Below, one piece after another: positions 4,896 through 6,692 of a stretch of DNA of 6,692 nt. The translations under genes and the position numbers were made by a program. The stretch covers positions 1-6,692 of the forward strand of contig CAVZHO010000017.1 of the NCBI GenBank assembly GCA_963775085.1, given 5' to 3'. The number at the start of each line of letters is the position of its first letter. Position 1 is the first letter of the stretch. The notes beneath the pieces are model-generated. The model did not search any database. It saw only the letters and a list, made by a program, of their open reading frames with translations, and was not told where the DNA came from. Origin of the DNA: JAAFIP01 sp963775085. GTDB taxonomy: Bacteria > Pseudomonadota > Gammaproteobacteria > Burkholderiales > Burkholderiaceae_C.

Positions 4896-6518
4896 CTAAC
4901 GTGCGAGATAGCGACCTGCATAAGTCACCTCGGGCCGAGCACTGTCGGCGTTGCTGGCAAGTTCAACGATCTTGGCATAAAACTGCCGCGCCTTGGCGGT
5001 CTCGCCGCTACGTTCGGCTGCCAGTGCGGCACCCGCCGTGGCACGAAAACGGTTGGGCTCCTTTACCAGTACCGCCTCAAACTCGCGCAGCGCATCGACT
5101 GGTTTGGCGCTATCCAGCAACGCTTGCGCCAGCAATTCGCGGGCGGGCAGAATCGGGCCTGGGGTTACCACATGCTTTTCACTGGCATCTTCACGCGTAG
5201 CCGCCTGTTGCAGCAGTTGGATGCCGTTGTCGGTTTGTCCGGCAGCAATGGCTGCCAGTCCGCGCACCACCATGGCCTGCGTGTCGATTTGTCCGGCCCA
5301 GTAGCCCGACTTCAGCGCCGTTGCCGCATCGCGAAGTTGCTCCAGTCGCGTGGCCTCGACCAGCGCTTTTTCTCTGTTCTTGCTGTTGGCTGCACCGACT
5401 CCCCGCGCGAAGGCATTGACGGCCTCGGCCTGCGGATATTTGTCCCATGGATAGGCAGCAGTAGCAGGCGATAGTTCCAGCGCTGCGGCATCCGCCCAAG
5501 CGCCACGCTCCAGAGCCAGGCGCGCAGGGATTGCCGCGTAGGCATAGGCTGCTGCAAAGTGATCACTCTTTTTGGCGATGGCGAATGCGTCCTGCATCGC
5601 CTTGCGCGCTGCCAGCTCCTGGCTCAGCTGCATGTGGGCGTAGACCATGTAGTCGTAGGCGTGCAGCGAATTGAAGCCCTGAGCGGTGTCAGATCGGGCA
5701 GAAAGGGCGTTGGCTTCAACGGAGTCCTTCCACGCTCCCACGCGGGTAAAGATATGTGAGGGCATGTGCTGGGCGTGCGCCGCGCCGGGTGCAATCTTGG
5801 CATAACGGCGCGCCGCATCCAAACCCTTTTGCGCCAGTGGTGGGTAGTCGTAGCTGTGTATCAGGTAATGCGCCGCGCCGGGATGCTCGGGTTGCGCCTT
5901 GAAGATAGGCTCCAGGATAGTCGCGGCCTTGAGCTGGTTGGTGTATTGCTTGTCAGCAGGGTCAAAATTGGCCGACAGCACCAGCGCATACAGGGTAGAT
6001 GCCTCTTGATCGTCGGGATAGCGCTTTGCAATCTGCTCCATTGCCACCTCGAAGGCTTTGGCCCGCGTTCGGTGATTGAGCTTGTCATGGTCTTTGAAAA
6101 ACAGCTCTAAAGCATCTACATAGTCACGCTCTCGCTGTGACTTGAGCCCCGTGGCGCGAGCGGCCTGCAGCCCCGTCAAACCATCGGCAAGCGTTTTGGG
6201 CGACACATTGCCGGGCCAGACAAAGGGGTTGTCCAGGCTACCCAGCACGCGGGCCCAGTGCGCCATGCCGCAGGTCGGGTCTGCTTCGATAACGTGCTTG
6301 AGTGGATCATCCAGATAAGACCACGCAAAGGAGTGGTAGTAGGCCATGGCCAGATTGAATTCGCGCTGCGCCTGTGCATTGCATTCAACCTTGAATTGCA
6401 CTTTACCCAACTGTCCAGCGCCGTCCGCAACATCGTGCGATGCGACTGGAGTGACCGAAAAAATGCCAACCGCAGTGGCGGCCAGCAGTACCGAACGGCG
6501 TACTTTGAGGGTGTTCAT
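4896..6518 (-). CDS. Exported TPR-repeat protein with conserved histidine motifs (540 aa)
   Basis: This large alpha-helical repeat protein has a signal peptide (1-27, MNTLKVRR plus a hydrophobic core, probable cleavage after VAS). TPR-like helices run through most of it, most clearly at about 51-90, 190-270, 300-345 and 410-520. I recognise the general type, conserved in many bacterial proteins annotated only as TPR proteins, from AAHYLIHSYDYPPLA (215-229) and AAHAQHMPSHIFTRVGAW (246-263), but know no established function. Residues H217, H221, H248, H251 and H255 cluster in those motifs, and C46 and C83 could form a disulfide or bind a ligand. A strong AGGAGG 5 nt before the ATG supports the start. 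It is first in a two-gene operon with the 168-aa TPR gene. Confidence 0.88.
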   Translation of the reverse strand: MNTLKVRRSVLLAATAVGIFSVTPVASHDVADGAGQLGKVQFKVECNAQAQREFNLAMAYYHSFAWSYLDDPLKHVIEADPTCGMAHWARVLGSLDNPFVWPGNVSPKTLADGLTGLQAARATGLKSQRERDYVDALELFFKDHDKLNHRTRAKAFEVAMEQIAKRYPDDQEASTLYALVLSANFDPADKQYTNQLKAATILEPIFKAQPEHPGAAHYLIHSYDYPPLAQKGLDAARRYAKIAPGAAHAQHMPSHIFTRVGAWKDSVEANALSARSDTAQGFNSLHAYDYMVYAHMQLSQELAARKAMQDAFAIAKKSDHFAAAYAYAAIPARLALERGAWADAAALELSPATAAYPWDKYPQAEAVNAFARGVGAANSKNREKALVEATRLEQLRDAATALKSGYWAGQIDTQAMVVRGLAAIAAGQTDNGIQLLQQAATREDASEKHVVTPGPILPARELLAQALLDSAKPVDALREFEAVLVKEPNRFRATAGAALAAERSGETAKARQFYAKIVELASNADSARPEVTYAGRYLAR

Positions 6519-6692
6519 CGTAACCTCCTGGGTGGCGAGGCTGACAGCTAATGTGTGTTAGCCCGGTAGTCGGTATAGGCCGATGACTTCTGGTACACAA
6601 GATAAGTTGCAATCAATTACAAACCTCAAATGCTATCCAGCTGTGCACGTATGGAGCCTGTGTGCAATTTAGGAGTTTGATGTAAATCCACC
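6519..6692 (-). promoter_or_regulatory. Upstream region of the TPR operon
   Basis: No gene is supported here. Reading toward the operon on the minus strand there is a strong ribosome-binding site (CCTCCT on the plus strand, 6524-6529). A weak candidate sigma-70 promoter has -35 TTGTGT (6600-6595) and -10 TATACC (6577-6572) with a 17-bp spacer. A small inverted repeat, GCTAA/TTAGC (6547-6551/6558-6562), lies in the predicted leader, and another, TCGG/CCGA (6570-6573/6580-6583), overlaps the -10. The promoter match is poor; the ribosome-binding site is the only firm element. Confidence 0.4.

Noticed and set aside
4833..5474. A 213-aa open frame on the plus strand opposite the large TPR gene
   Set aside because: It has biased, non-protein-like composition and no domain, and is antisense to a well-supported secreted TPR protein with a strong ribosome-binding site.
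6680..6692. A gene start at the right edge (AGGAG followed by ATG at 6680)
   Set aside because: The ATG is followed directly by TAA, so no reading frame begins there.

Overview
The window looks like a chromosomal accessory segment from a betaproteobacterium, probably Burkholderiales/Comamonadaceae. This is inferred from the GC-rich coding style, a fumarylpyruvate-hydrolase-like protein and the paired TPR proteins; no taxonomic marker gene is present.

Layout. Positions 1-99 hold no gene, only a diverged tandem repeat. Positions 152-1480 are a complete IS5-family insertion sequence: DDE transposase on the minus strand, 15/16-matching terminal inverted repeats and a CTAG target duplication. The IS lies inside a 105-nt palindromic element whose halves are at 100-151 and 1485-1537. 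A second, intact, inverted copy lies at 1626-1730. Positions 1796-3361 hold an AT-rich promoter and a type II toxin-antitoxin pair of HipB/HipA type, with a 4-nt gene overlap. Positions 3495-4280 encode a fumarylacetoacetate-hydrolase-family protein with an export signal. A strong intrinsic terminator at 4301-4329 separates it from a convergent minus-strand operon: a 540-aa secreted TPR protein (6518-4896), then a 168-aa secreted TPR protein (4857-4351). Positions 6519-6692 are the upstream region of that operon.

Main observation. Once the IS is removed, the two palindromic elements have exactly the same length (105 nt) and align without gaps. Their interior is about 86% identical, but their 24-bp outer stems are only about 52% identical. 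Nine stem base pairs differ by double compensatory changes. Read in one orientation (minus strand for copy 1, plus for copy 2), three of the four non-Watson-Crick pairs become G-U wobbles. This is the signature of a structured RNA or a strand-specific single-stranded DNA hairpin, not of a simple palindrome or MITE. A short box (GTTGCNNCTCNACC) precedes both copies at the same distance. I do not recognise the element as a known family.

The HipBA pair is probably an autoregulated, translationally coupled module. The FAH protein and the two TPR proteins all appear to be exported, but nothing in the sequence links them in one pathway.
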